From Brachionus rotundiformis (Eukaryota > Rotifera > Eurotatoria > Ploima > Brachionidae): a stretch of DNA of 64,000 nucleotides. The stretch lies in NCBI GenBank assembly GCA_016802295.1, contig JAESIW010000200.1:2435542-2499541 (forward strand), in the 5' to 3' direction. The notes under the pieces were generated by a model. It ran no database searches and had not been told where the DNA came from. It saw only the letters and a list, made by a program, of their open reading frames with translations. Shown here in pieces: positions 1 through 11,800 of this stretch; within the stretch, counting starts at the first letter, position 1; every line of letters begins with the position of its first letter. The position numbers and the translations under genes were made by a program.

Positions 1-54
1 ATTAAAGGATTTGAAAAATTTTAGAATAAAATTTCATTTTTAAAATTAAATAAA

Positions 55-1649
55 ATGTCAACTTATGTTCCACAAAATCCCGTAATGCGTCAAGTACCAG
101 CAACTATGATGCCTGCTCAGCAAAGTAGCCAAGCACAAGCATTGGCTTCATCTCAGCCATCGATAGATCCGGATTTAAAAAAAATTCAAGATATGTGTGA
201 AGCAATCAATCTTGTAGCAAATATCAAGCAGAATATACATTTAATTTTGGAAAATGTTGCCAAGGCTAATTCGGCAAATAACTATTCCAATATACATAAC
301 ATCAATAAACCACTTAGTGATGGACTTGATTTGCCTAAATCAGTGCCAAATTTACCAGGTCAAACAGCATCGATGGGAACACCACTGAATATCACTAATC
401 CTTACAATCAAAATCTTTCGACCAATACTCAAAACGAAACTGAGCAATCTAATTCTACAGATATGCATGAAAAAAATTCTAATTTGAATGAGGATGAGAC
501 AATTTTTTATGAAAAGACTGACTTTAAAATCATGACATCAAAAATATCCGATATTAATATCTCAATCAAGTATTTTCTGGAATTATTTTAAAAGTTTTTT
601 AACCTATTTTTTAAGTCACCTTGATAAAATAATAAGTAGTCTTCAACCAGTTACAATGCTTGTCCCTTACCAAGGTTCGAATACGGTTCAACCATGGCAG
701 TCTGATTTTTTTTCAGTTTTGCTAGATCAACAATTTGAGGAAAAAACCACGACCACTTCAAGCAATCTTTTGAGCAAATATCGATACTTAAGCAAAGTAA
801 AACCAATCATTTAATTCAACAATTTTTAAAATTTTGTAGCTTCAAGATAACTTTAATTACAGTAATTTGGGAGTTTATAAACGATTTCAGCAGTCCTATT
901 CGGAATTGAAATCGTTCAGGAAACAGCCTCAAAGTAGACTTTTTAAAAAAGAGTAAACTTCAATTATTGTCACAAGGTTCTGGTAAAAAAATTTAATAAG
1001 GGATTTAGAAAAAACAATTTCGAGTCTACTCGGAAGTCCTGAATTTAAAGTTGTCGCTGCTCAGAAATCTGACCATCAGTTTGTTTTGGATGTATTTAAA
1101 TTTTTAATTATTAAATATTAATTTATTTTCAAAAATTTATTTCAAGATAATAATGCCACAAAATTTTAAATTTGTTTTTTTGTTTTTTGATACAAATGTC
1201 GAAAAGCTTCAAGTGAGGCCTTTAGACAATCGTATTTTGAAAATTTATGCCAATAATAAGCCATCAGATGAAATTTGTTTTTTTGTAACAATATTTTTGT
1301 TAAATTAATTATTAAATTAGTTTTTTAAATTACTTATTTTAAGGACTTCGATCACAAAAATAAATATCTAGTTTTTGAAAATTTGGAGAAAAATTGCATT
1401 ATTGCATGGAATTTTTTCAAAACTGAGTTTGGAATCAACCATCTGAAAAATTTAATGGTAAATCTTATTTTAAAATAGATTGCTATGAAATTAATTAAAA
1501 AAATAAATTAGAAATGGATTAAAAACTTCAAAGATTTATTCAATGCTAAATGCACACGATGTGAAAAGCACTTGTTGAATGGGTTGCCTCCAACATGGCG
1601 TGATTTAAAAACCTATGAACCATTTCATGATGAATGCCGAATTTTCTAA
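55..1649 (+). CDS. MED27: Mediator complex subunit 27 (MED27)
   Basis: Subunit of the nuclear Mediator complex that links transcription factors to RNA polymerase II. I read seven exons: 55-569, 616-796, 840-952, 1001-1091, 1147-1284, 1344-1457 and 1512-1649. All junctions are GT-AG and keep frame, giving about 429 residues, longer than the usual ~310. The call rests on the C terminus: a CxxC pair followed by LLNGLPPTWRDLKTYEPFHD and a final Cys, the conserved MED27 zinc-binding tail. The preceding exon (NKYLVFENLEKN) and an early helix (AINLVANIKQNIHLI) also fit. The N-terminal half is rich in Gln, Asn and Ser and carries most of the extra length; the middle exons are weakly conserved, so their edges are less certain. 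The start is the first ATG, 54 bases into the window, so an upstream non-coding exon cannot be excluded. Confidence 0.85.
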
Positions 1650-2211
1650 TATTACAAATTTTTAAGTTAAATTAAGTCTAATTTATAAAATTAAAAATAA
1701 ATGTTTAGTGTATATTGTATTGATACGATATTGTTTGACAGATTAAAATGATCTTAATTTAGAACCATTGATTATATTTAAATGTTCGAATAATTACTTA
1801 TAATTTTAAATAATAAAGTAGATGGGAATAAATTTTAGTTTAATAGTAAAAATATCCCATTTTCCTATTTAAAGAAATTATCCCGGTTTATTAATCTTTT
1901 GATAAATATTAAAAATTCTCATTTTTGGTAATTAGCGATTTTACTTTGCTATAATTTCAAAAAATGTCGAACTTTTTTGTTTGTCATCATAAATTTTACT
2001 TACATAATAATGATTCTTTGAATATAATTCAGTCGTTAAGCATCGTTTTTTGGCATAGAGTGTTTGAAAAGATATTCAAATTAAGGCAAATTAGGAGCTT
2101 GTTAATATACCAATACTTTTAAAAATTTAACTTTGCTGTACTGGACGAAAAATAAAAACCCGTTTGCCATGTCAAAAGAAATATACACGAGAATAGCTTC
2201 ATTTTATTTTA
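1650..2211. other. Intergenic, AT-rich
   Basis: 3' flank of MED27. No convincing exon, RNA gene or repeat seen. Confidence 0.6.
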
Positions 2212-2510
2212 TAAAAAAAAAATAATAATAATAATAATTTAAGTTACAACAAGCTAGCAAGCTAGACTTGCGAAGATGAGAAACAGTAGGATCCCATCTA
2301 TGGTAATTGTGGTTTGTACACTATGTTTAGAGCACAGACACTACCAGCTCTGCCTTCATCACACTGAAGATTGATTATTCCTTAGGTCACCATTTCCTCG
2401 AATCGATACTCCTGAGCCTCAGGAATTCATTCATGGTAGGTTTCTCCTTTCGTCTGTACTTATCTAGTCTGTTTTTGAATTGGTTGACGGAAAAATACAT
2501 GACAACAGTC
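2212..2510 (-). mobile_element. 3' end of a non-LTR retrotransposon (LINE)
   Basis: On the minus strand an open stretch reads VNQFKNRLDKYRRK and stops with TGA near 2385. This phrase (S/VNxFKxRLDxxW) is typical of the very end of LINE ORF2. About 150 bases of untranslated sequence follow, and then an (ATT)n tract at about 2218-2240, the microsatellite-like tail many LINEs have. Only the last ~300 bases remain, as expected of a 5'-truncated insertion. A second LINE fragment at 58.85 kb has the same kind of (TAA)n tail. Confidence 0.6.
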
Positions 2511-3811
2511 TTACTCTTATTTATTTGAATTTAAAATACTGCTACTAAAAATGATTTACAACTGTAATTTAAATTTTTTAGCTTTAGCTTACAAAAATTA
2601 ACAAAATTATATAGCACTAGTCATGCGTAGAGGAAGCGGTATGGTGAGAATTCTCAAACTAAAAACTTTAAATGTACAAAAAACTAAGCATTAGCTCTAT
2701 GATACTATATCCTCCTCGGCTTAAAAAAAATTTTTTTAAATTTTCTCAAGTTTATAATTTAAGATTCATAAGTAAGGTTATTTATCATAGGTTTTAGAAT
2801 TAGGATTCACTTGCATATATTGAGTTTGAGTTTTGACCCTTGCTGATTTCCAGGTACCATTCTCAGGAATTTGACCATTATCATCACCGACCAAAGCTTC
2901 GCTCGGACTCAAGTCACTTCACCAAATTGATTCACCGCTTTCCCAAACATTTACGAGTTCCTTGTTTTAATTTTATATTTATATTGTCAAAATTTTCTTG
3001 GTTAAATATTTTCAAATTTTCTTTTTAAATACTTTTTTTATTTATTTTTTATTGTAAAAAAAAACGGGATACTTTTACTATAAATCTAAATTTAAATTTA
3101 ATAATTGTTAAAAAGAAAAGTAAATCATTTCATTAAAGCTATTAATTTCAAATTTTATATATAAAAAGCTTCTTACTTATTTATAGATTGTTTCGTAGTT
3201 AAAATAAGAAGATTACATAAGTAAGATTAGAAAATATTTGAGTATAAAAAAGATTGTCTAATATTTTAGATGAGTAAAAGGTTTTTTAAATCAATGTCTT
3301 GGAAAAATAGCATCCAATTCTTTTACATGACATGACAAATCTTTACATATCGTTCATTTTAAAACAAAAAGTTATAAAAAGCATTTACCAAAATCTTTTT
3401 AGAACACTTTAAATATGTCTTTTCTATGTTTTTAGCATAAAATTGCATAGTGAAATTAATTTCTATTAAAAACCTTTTTAAAACAAACAACTATTTGTCA
3501 CTTTAACAAGATATACCATGAATATTTTCTGGTTGTCAGGGCCATCAATATTGCCAATGTTTTCCTATTTCATTTTTAAATGATCTCTACATTCATATCA
3601 TATTTGATAATTATACAAAGTTTTCTTGGAGAGTTTTCAAATTAAGCAGTTTAAGAGCAAAAGTTTCTCAAAATTAGAAGATATTTAAAAATTTATTATT
3701 AAGGTGTGAAAATAAGGTAGTAATGATTGTGTTTAAACTTTTGGTTTAATAATTAATATTTAGTTTTAAACAATTTTATTTTATATTACAAATTAAAAAA
3801 CTTAATTTCTT
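2511..3811. other. Intergenic, AT-rich
   Basis: Mostly AT-rich with no gene. A compositionally richer patch at about 2835-2965 has a short open frame on the plus strand, but it shows no family motif and I do not call it coding. Confidence 0.5.
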
Positions 3812-5923
3812 TTAATCTATATCCTCTTTTTTAGTTGATTCGTTACGAGCGTCATCTGAATTTTGTATACTAAATTGACCACTTTGTTTAAAACTGGTTA
3901 AATACCTATGATCGTTAATCGGGGGAACATATACTAAACAAGCTCCAGCTCTCTGTGTATTCAATGATTGAATCTTAAATCATTGATAGATAGATTAGAA
4001 AAATGTGTAATTAAATTTCCTAGTTTATGGGAAAATCTCACCTTAGTCCATTCATTTTTGATCGGATCGAATCTCTCACATTCGTTTCTAAAATGGGAAT
4101 TTAAATCAAAACCACCCGCTATGAAAATGTAATTTGTTCCCAAGTTCGATGCGGATATGGCTTCTCTAGCCCTCATAATGTTTGTTATCATTGTCCATTG
4201 GTCGTTTTTGGGATCATATCTTTCTCCACAATCGTAGCGACTATTATTTGCCAATGTACTTGTGTTCTCGTGTCCTCCAATTGCATAGATAAACCCATTC
4301 AAAGAGGTAACAGCTACCGCTCCACGTCTCTTGTACATAGATGCACAAACTGTCCACCGATTTGTCAATGGATTGAACTGCTCCACCGAATTTAGGCAAA
4401 CATTAGCATCCCGACCACCCACTGCATACAATAAATTACCAATAACTGCAATTCCTAAAGTGCTTCGTGCATTGCTCATGGACGCCACATAGCTCCAAGT
4501 CTTACTATCCGAATCAAATCGCTCAACCGTACTCAAAAATGACCAACCATCATGGCCACCTACAGCATACAAAATTGATGGATCAGTACCAATAAATGTT
4601 GATTGAAGGCCATGTCTGTGAGTGATCATTGGAGTTGATGATGACCATGTCTCTTTCAATATGTTGAAACAGTCTACAGTGTTAAGTGTTTTTAGTCCAT
4701 CACGTCCTCCTACTATATACAAAAATTCCGAATTGAGAATGGCTACGCCGAATTGTAGCCTTTTCAGCGCGTTTGTATTCGTATGAGTCGTTGGAGGATT
4801 GTTTCCGCTTGAGTTCGATCCATTTGCTTGAGAACTTGTTATGTAATTTATTCTTGGATGAAAAGATATCCACTTATCAATTCTACAATCGTATTTTTCT
4901 ATAAAACTTGGCGTAGGAGAAGTTCTGGTAGTGTCAATACCACCAACACATAGAAGATAACCTATCTAGTAAATAATTAGTAAGCATTTAATCTTTTAAA
5001 AAAAGCAAAATTGTTACAGTTGATTTTCTCGGTGTTGTCCGAGTGTTTGGAAAGGCAATAAACTTTTCCGGAATGAGGTGATAGGCCATTGCCTCAAGCA
5101 TTAAAGACTGACATTTACAATTGCTTGCCAAAAATTCATTATTTTCTATCTGTTTGGCTAGAAAGTTAGCTTTAAGAAGAGGTAGTTTGACTTTTGCCAA
5201 TAGGCGACTAATCGAATCTTTTCTCCCATTCTTATTCATTTCTACCCATCTGAAAAGTGTCTCGTACACAAATTCTTCTGTAGATATGTTGAGATATTCG
5301 TCGTCAAACAATTTGGCCAACTCTTCATCCTCAAGTTCATTTAAAAGCTCTAAGTTTAAGGCTAATTTTTCAAAATTGTCCAACAAATACTTGTAAGATA
5401 TATCTTTTAGATTGTTTAATGACTGCTGTTCACTGAATCTATAAATGGACACACAATTGGAAATGCTTAAATTTTTGGATAAAAAATCACAGCCAAATTT
5501 TACCACATTTTCTAATTGTAAAAAATTAGCTGCATTCAAAATTGGAAAAATGTTTGAGTCATTTAGATCAATTTTTCCAGTGTAAATATAGTCAATTAAA
5601 GCCTTGAGTGACTCGCCGTCAATGTCGTTTATTTCGATATCTGTCTTGAATGATTCGGCCAGATTATTGGTAAACATGGCATAGAAATAGTCACTCACAG
5701 AGCTGAGTATGACTCTATGAGCTTTAATTTCCATTTTTCTATTATTACATAAAAGTAAAACGTCGCATAATTTACCATTTTCGAACATAGATTCGATTTT
5801 TTTAAATGAAAGTTTATAATGTTGAGCCTGATCTAAATGGGCGATTGTTTTATCTGATTTAAATGAATTGTGGAAAGAGTCAAAAGAAGTTGGTTGGTCG
5901 TGTACCGAGTCATGAAACGTCAT
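3812..5923 (-). CDS. BTB-BACK-kelch protein, KLHL1/4/5-like
   Basis: Predicted substrate adaptor for a cullin-3 ubiquitin ligase and/or actin-associated kelch protein. Three exons: 5923-5018, 4965-4042 and 3973-3812, about 663 residues. Exon 1 carries BTB (about residues 38-145, with CDVLLL and KAHRVILSSVSDYF) and BACK (about 150-255, with a run of WVEMN type). Exons 2 and 3 carry six kelch repeats marked by repeated GG doublets and conserved Y/W positions. VGGRDGLKTLNTVDCF, ERFDPIKNEWT and a final AGACLV segment closely follow the KLHL1/4/5 subgroup. The first intron falls exactly at the BACK-kelch border (RKST|IGYLL). The ATG at 5923 is the first in frame. It stands alone between MED27 and a long gene-free stretch. 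KLHL20 or another paralogue is possible but fits less well. Confidence 0.9.
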
Positions 5924-8281
5924 GGGTTTATGAAAAAATTTTAAGCTACTTAATTTTTGAAAAATATTTGTCTAAATAATTTAAAATAATTATTAATGTT
6001 GAAGCAGTTCCAAATGAAAAATAAACGCTATGAAAAACATGGTAACTATTTACCCAAAAGTTTTGATCTTGATTTGTGATATTTTTGACAGCTTGCTAAA
6101 AATTTTTTAATTTTTATGAATAAATTCGAGATTAATAATAAGGAAAAAATATAATTTTTTGTTAAATTAATTTTATTTAAACAATTTATTATCCTCAACA
6201 AAAATATAAAAGATTATCAAAAACGACCTCAACTCTAAGTTATTCACAAACATGCTGATTAAATAAAAACGAGAGCCTTTTATTTTCAAAATAATCTAAA
6301 TTTTAAACAAATAAATCAAGTTAAATCTCAAAAATTATCCTTTATTAATGTCATATTTAACAAGGATAAATTATTCTAAAGATTATTAAAAATATCTTAT
6401 TAAAAAAAATTTGGAAAGTTGCATGGCACCATTGCTTTAAGGTAACAGACTTAACTTATTTTCTAAGTTGAATCTCTTATCAAAATTTTTTAAAACAATT
6501 CTATTATAAAAGAAATAAAAGCTTAAATTGCGTAAAAATTTTCTGTTTTTAATTCAATTTAAAAAAATTATTAAACACCAATTCTTTTCTAACTATTCTA
6601 ATTTTGGTAAACCTGTTCCTTAAAAATCACGTGTTTACAAAACAAAAAACAAGATTTTATTTACTATCTTCAAGGGTATATTTTTTTATAAATTAGTAAA
6701 TTTGAACCTTCGAAATCCATTCATTCAACTTAATTAAATTTTGTCTTGAATATTTATTTAATTCAGAAAAAAGACGAATAAAAAATTTAAAATGAAAAGC
6801 CTAATTAAAAATAAGATTAGATATTATAATCAATATAATTATCTAGTCAAATATTATTTTTCTGCTTATTTTCTTGATCATGATTTCGGGTGAATGAAAA
6901 TATTTTGTCTGGAAAGGCTAATACTAACAAAATTTAAATGTTTTGTATATCTGAAATGAAGCTACAATGGTATAATTAAAAAATACAAATAAATTTCTTA
7001 TTTAAACTAGCTCCTGAAATATTTTATTTTTAGTTTTTATTTTAATAATAGATTTTTCTTTCTCCCAAGTAATTTAGTTACTTTTAAGTTTCGCTTTTTA
7101 CGTGGTTGCTTATTTTTAAAATAAATTTTCAACCAAATTAACAAAATAACGATACAAGCTTTAAATTTGACGCAAAAAAGATTGTTTTCTCATGCCATTT
7201 AAAAGTAATTTTGGCAAAAAGTTAAATTTAGAAAAAAAGATTGGAGCAAAAAATATTTATTTTAATAGTTAATTAAGCATAAAATTTGATTATGTCACAA
7301 AAGAAAAATGACTTAGATTTTTAAGCGTTCAAAAGCAAATTTCTAATTTGCATGTTGGGATAATGATCTGATTGTTGAAAGCATTTTCTATTCATTTTTT
7401 AATCTTTTTAAATTTAGCAGATGAAAGAAATCTGAGATTTATCTAACTTGAATTGAATAAAGAATTAAGTCTCGACTAAAGTAACAAAGCTCAATAAATT
7501 AATTTGAAACATTGGTACATTTTGAAGATACACCAAATAATTATTTAGTTGCCTAAAATTTGAAAAAAACATATGCTTAAAAATTACTGATCTAAACTAT
7601 ATACTCTAAAATAGAGCCTTATTATAAGAGCAGTGTTAATATAATTTTTTTTTCAAATTAGAAAAAATCTAGAGGCTTAATTATTTAAATTAAAAATATT
7701 AGGTTATATTTTTAGTTTGAGAAACAAAAATAAAAATTAAATTAAATTTTAAAAGTTAAATGAAATTTAGTATTTAGGAACAAATTATGTAATTGAATTT
7801 AATCTAAGTTTTTATATTTACTTTTTTCCCAATTAAAAATGTATTATGGTTTAAATATTCAAATTATATAATTTTCTCAGATTAATAACTATTTATACTT
7901 TTTCAAAGTACTTATAATTGTGAAGAGTTTTAGTTTTCTTAAAGCTATCAGTTTTTAATTTTCTATTAAATTAATTTTTAGAATTTAAAAACAAAATATT
8001 TAGTTTGAAACATCTAAATTATTTGAATTGTAAGATAAACCTGTAATGTTTGTTTAAGAAGCTAAAAATTTTAAGATTTATAAGGCTTTTAGAATCCACT
8101 TTAACTTTTATAGATATTAGTTATTCTATGATGAAATTAAAACACTTATATCAAAAATAATACTTATTTGACTTGAAAACAAGCTTTTAAATTCACCTTT
8201 TATAAATGATATAATAATAGCTTTTAAAAAATGTTGCCTTATTTATTTTCTTATTTTTAACTAAATGTTAATTCCCGAACT
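5924..8281. other. Gene-free AT-rich stretch
   Basis: About 2.4 kb with no ORF above background, no tRNA-like fold and no obvious repeat. It probably includes the promoter of the KLHL gene, but no motif can be pinned down. Confidence 0.5.
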
Positions 8282-8494
8282 TAACACTCAAACACCGGAG
8301 GAGTTTTTTCGGCTCTTTATAATATACCTCTTATTTGTATCTGGTTAAATAGATTAAATCATTTTTTAAAATTTTTTAAAAATATTAAAATTAATTTTTT
8401 TTTATTGCAAAACATACCTATTTTCATGGAACAAAAATTAAAAAGATAAGTTAACTCAAGGGGTCCAAAAAACACCTCCGGGTTTTGAGTGTTA
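8282..8494. mobile_element. Small terminal-inverted-repeat element (MITE-like)
   Basis: The left end TAACACTCAAACACCGGAGG is mirrored at the right end (8465-8494) by the complement of TAACACTCAAAACCCGGAGG. About 30 bases of each end match with a handful of mismatches. The 213-base element has no ORF. TTAA lies at the left edge and TTAG at the right, so a TTA-type target duplication is possible but unproven. It is GC-richer at its ends than anything around it. Confidence 0.6.
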
Positions 8495-8890
8495 GAAAAC
8501 AAATTTTACCAAAATACTTTACCACAATTTAATATGGTCATTTCCAAATAAAAATTCATTTTATTAAAATTGATTCAAAAAATCAACTCAACTTAATTTA
8601 TACCCAATGATCGAATGTTACAATATTTTTAATTATCATCGATATCAAACCATCTTTTCTTCCCAGAGACTTTATCTATATTTGAACTGAGAATAGGAAT
8701 TTTAAATAATTTTTAAACTGGATCATAAACTCAAAAGAAATACAAAACTTTGATATTTTATTTTGTAATAAAAATTACATTAATTATTTTTAGTTTGTCA
8801 AAGTTTGACTATTGTTACCAATAAGAAAATAATTAAGCTATCTTTAATTAAAATTAAAAACATATAATAAAAAAAATAATTATAAAAATT
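8495..8890. other. Intergenic, AT-rich
   Basis: 3' flank of CEP164; nothing else seen. Confidence 0.5.
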
Positions 8891-11800
8891 TTAGTTCATA
8901 TTTGCACCAGATGCTTTAAATTGTCTGATCCATTCTCGGTGCTGATTTAATCTGTTTTGAGTAGATAGAGGAATAGTCACTTGACCCGGTAAATAGCTCA
9001 AAGTATTCGTATTGTTAAAGCTAAAGTTTGTTTGAAATTGACTTTGGTCAATTTTTTTAAGCATCGAATCAAATCCGACATATTGGTTCCACTTATCATT
9101 CAGCATTTTTGTACCCTGATCATAAGTCAGACGAAAATATGCTGGATTAGCTTGCCATGGATGCATTTGTGTCTTCACTTCCTGGATGATTTTAGACGAT
9201 TCATTTAAACTCTCATATTTTCTATTATTCAAATAATTTTTCCATTTATGCTCAATTTGTTCTGAATTGATAGAACATGGCTTTTCTTCTACTGGAAAGT
9301 TGGCTTGTTTGATACTTTCAAGTGTTGCGTCCAATCTGGAGTTTAATTTGGGCATTTTTTTCAACACAGATTGAATATAAGATAAATTGTTGTCTGTTAT
9401 GTCCCCATTTAGATGAGCCTTCTTCATTTGGTTTACAAATTCTGTCAAATTTTTGTCTGTAAATTTAAATTGATGGTTAATGGAGGACAAATGGCTCTCG
9501 TCCAAATCAGTGTCTTCTTGTGATGTATCTGAACTTAGTAGATTTACTGTGTTGCCAAGCAAATAGCTTTCCAATTGATTGAGAAGTTGCTTTTTTTGTT
9601 TTATTAAACGACGAGCTGTTTTAATGTTTAGCTCCAATTGCTCCAAGTCCAAGGATTCTTTTTCCAAATTTATATTTTTTTCATCAAGTACCAAAGTGAG
9701 CTTAAACTTTTCACTTTGTTTTAAATTTTTGCACTGAGTTTCGTAGTTTCTCAATTCGGTTTTTGATTTTGCCAAGTCTTGTCTTCGTTTGGCAAGAATT
9801 ATTTTATACTGATCCAGCATTTCATTAAACACATTCAAAGAGTCTTTTTCCTTATTCAAATAATGAATCATGCCACGCTTCGATTCGGTCAGATTAGCAT
9901 CCACAAACTCTTCAATCGATGACTCAAGCTCGTCCTGACTTTTCGAAGAATTAAGCTCCAACTCATTCGAATATTTTAACTTAAGTTTGAGCTTGGCATG
10001 CTTTATTAGGCTTTTTATATCCGTGTCATCGTTGGTATTTTCAGCATCCTCGTCGTCTTCATACTCTTGGCTCAATCTGGTATTTATTTTATTGATTTTT
10101 TCATTCAAGCGAATCGATTCCTCTTCATTTAGATCATTGGGTTGTTCTTCTTGCTGTTCCGTCTTAGAATCCTCAAAGGTATAGTATTTATCCATCACTT
10201 TTTGCATGGAACTCAACTTCAAATTCAGTTCTTGGTTCTCTAGACGAAGTCTTTCAATTTCAAATTTAAGTTTGTCTTCGGATTCGGTCTTCTCTAAAAT
10301 TTTATTCTTCATTTCTTCTTTCTTAGACTCGATTTGTTGCTCTTGTTCGTTCAACTTGGTCCACTCGATCTCCAATTCCTTCTTTCTAGTAGAAACTATT
10401 TCAAATTTTTTCTTAATGTCCTCATTCTGTCTCAAAAGGTTTGCTCGGTCATTCTCTAATTTTGTCTCTATTCCGGACACTTTAGCCTTGAATTCCAGCT
10501 GAAGTCTTTCTTTAACTTTGTTAAACTCAGTTTCGAAAAACTTAAATTCATTTTCTTCCAATTGTTTATATTTTTCTTTAAAAGTTTTTATTTTAATATC
10601 ATAGTCTTCTTTTAGCTGATTCAATTCATTGGCTTCTTTATCTTTAAAATGTTTGACCTTTTCGGCCAAAATTTTGTCCATCTTTAATAAAATAATTTTA
10701 AGAATAGATTTTATATCAAAATTATTTAAATTGATTCAAATTTTCAAAGCAAGTTTTAATTTTATTTGGATAGTTCATTTATTAAATCTACCATAGCTGG
10801 ACTTAATTAAGCCTAGCTCCGTATGCCTAATATTGGAGCTTATATTATTATTATTATTGTAAAATAAAAGTATATATTCTAACATAACTGTAATAGATTT
10901 AGATTAATTCAGGAATTCTTGATAAAAAGAAAAAATAAGTCAAGCAATTTTTGCTATTTTAGGATGACCATCGAAAAAGTATTGTCAATTTCAAAAACAA
11001 GCAGAACATCTATTTTTTTTATTTTGATAAATTAAAATTTACTAAAATAAAATTTTTTTAAAAAATACTGCAATAAATTGCAACATACTTTATTGCATTT
11101 TTTTAACCAAAAATAAAAACTTAATTTTCCTTTTTTTAGGTAAACAAAATCAATTATCAATTTAAGTCTTATTAATCATTTACTTTTTGACTTTTATCAA
11201 CATTATAAAAATTTTTCAAGGTAAAAAAGATGCAACAAAGTATGTTGCAATTTATTGCAGTATTTTTTAAAGAAATTTTATTTTAGTAAATTTTATTTAA
11301 TCAAAATAGGAAAAACTTATGTTCTGTTTGTTTTTGAAATTCACAATACCCATCGAAAAATAATCATTTTATAATTAAAATAAGGTTTGAAAATTATAGT
11401 CAAAGGTCTTAGCCTTATTAAATTTTTTTTTAGGATAAATAAATATTACAGACGTAATTTATTAATTAAAAAAAATTAAACGATCATGAATTAGTCTAAT
11501 TAAGAGTAGAATACAATTTATATAATAAGATAATAGAATAAAATTGACTTTCAAAAGTAATATAAATTTCAATTTCATTTCAAATTTAAGATAGAATTCT
11601 AATTTTTAAGATAAATTGTATTTAGCTAAAAATTTTTATTTTTTTATTTGATAAATTTTCATCTTTAATGAAAGAAAGCTTTAAATTTATTTATTCAGAG
11701 GACATAGTACCAAATATTTTCCTTTTTATTTATTTTTCTTGTTAATTTTAGATATATCTGAAAACAAATACAATATTCTTTATAGTCTTCTAAAATTAGA

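Noticed and set aside
2840..3028. 62-codon His-rich ORF in a less AT-rich patch
   Set aside because: No conserved motif on either strand, the frame has no start in good context, and its 3' end is plain AT-rich DNA. Might be a decayed repeat.
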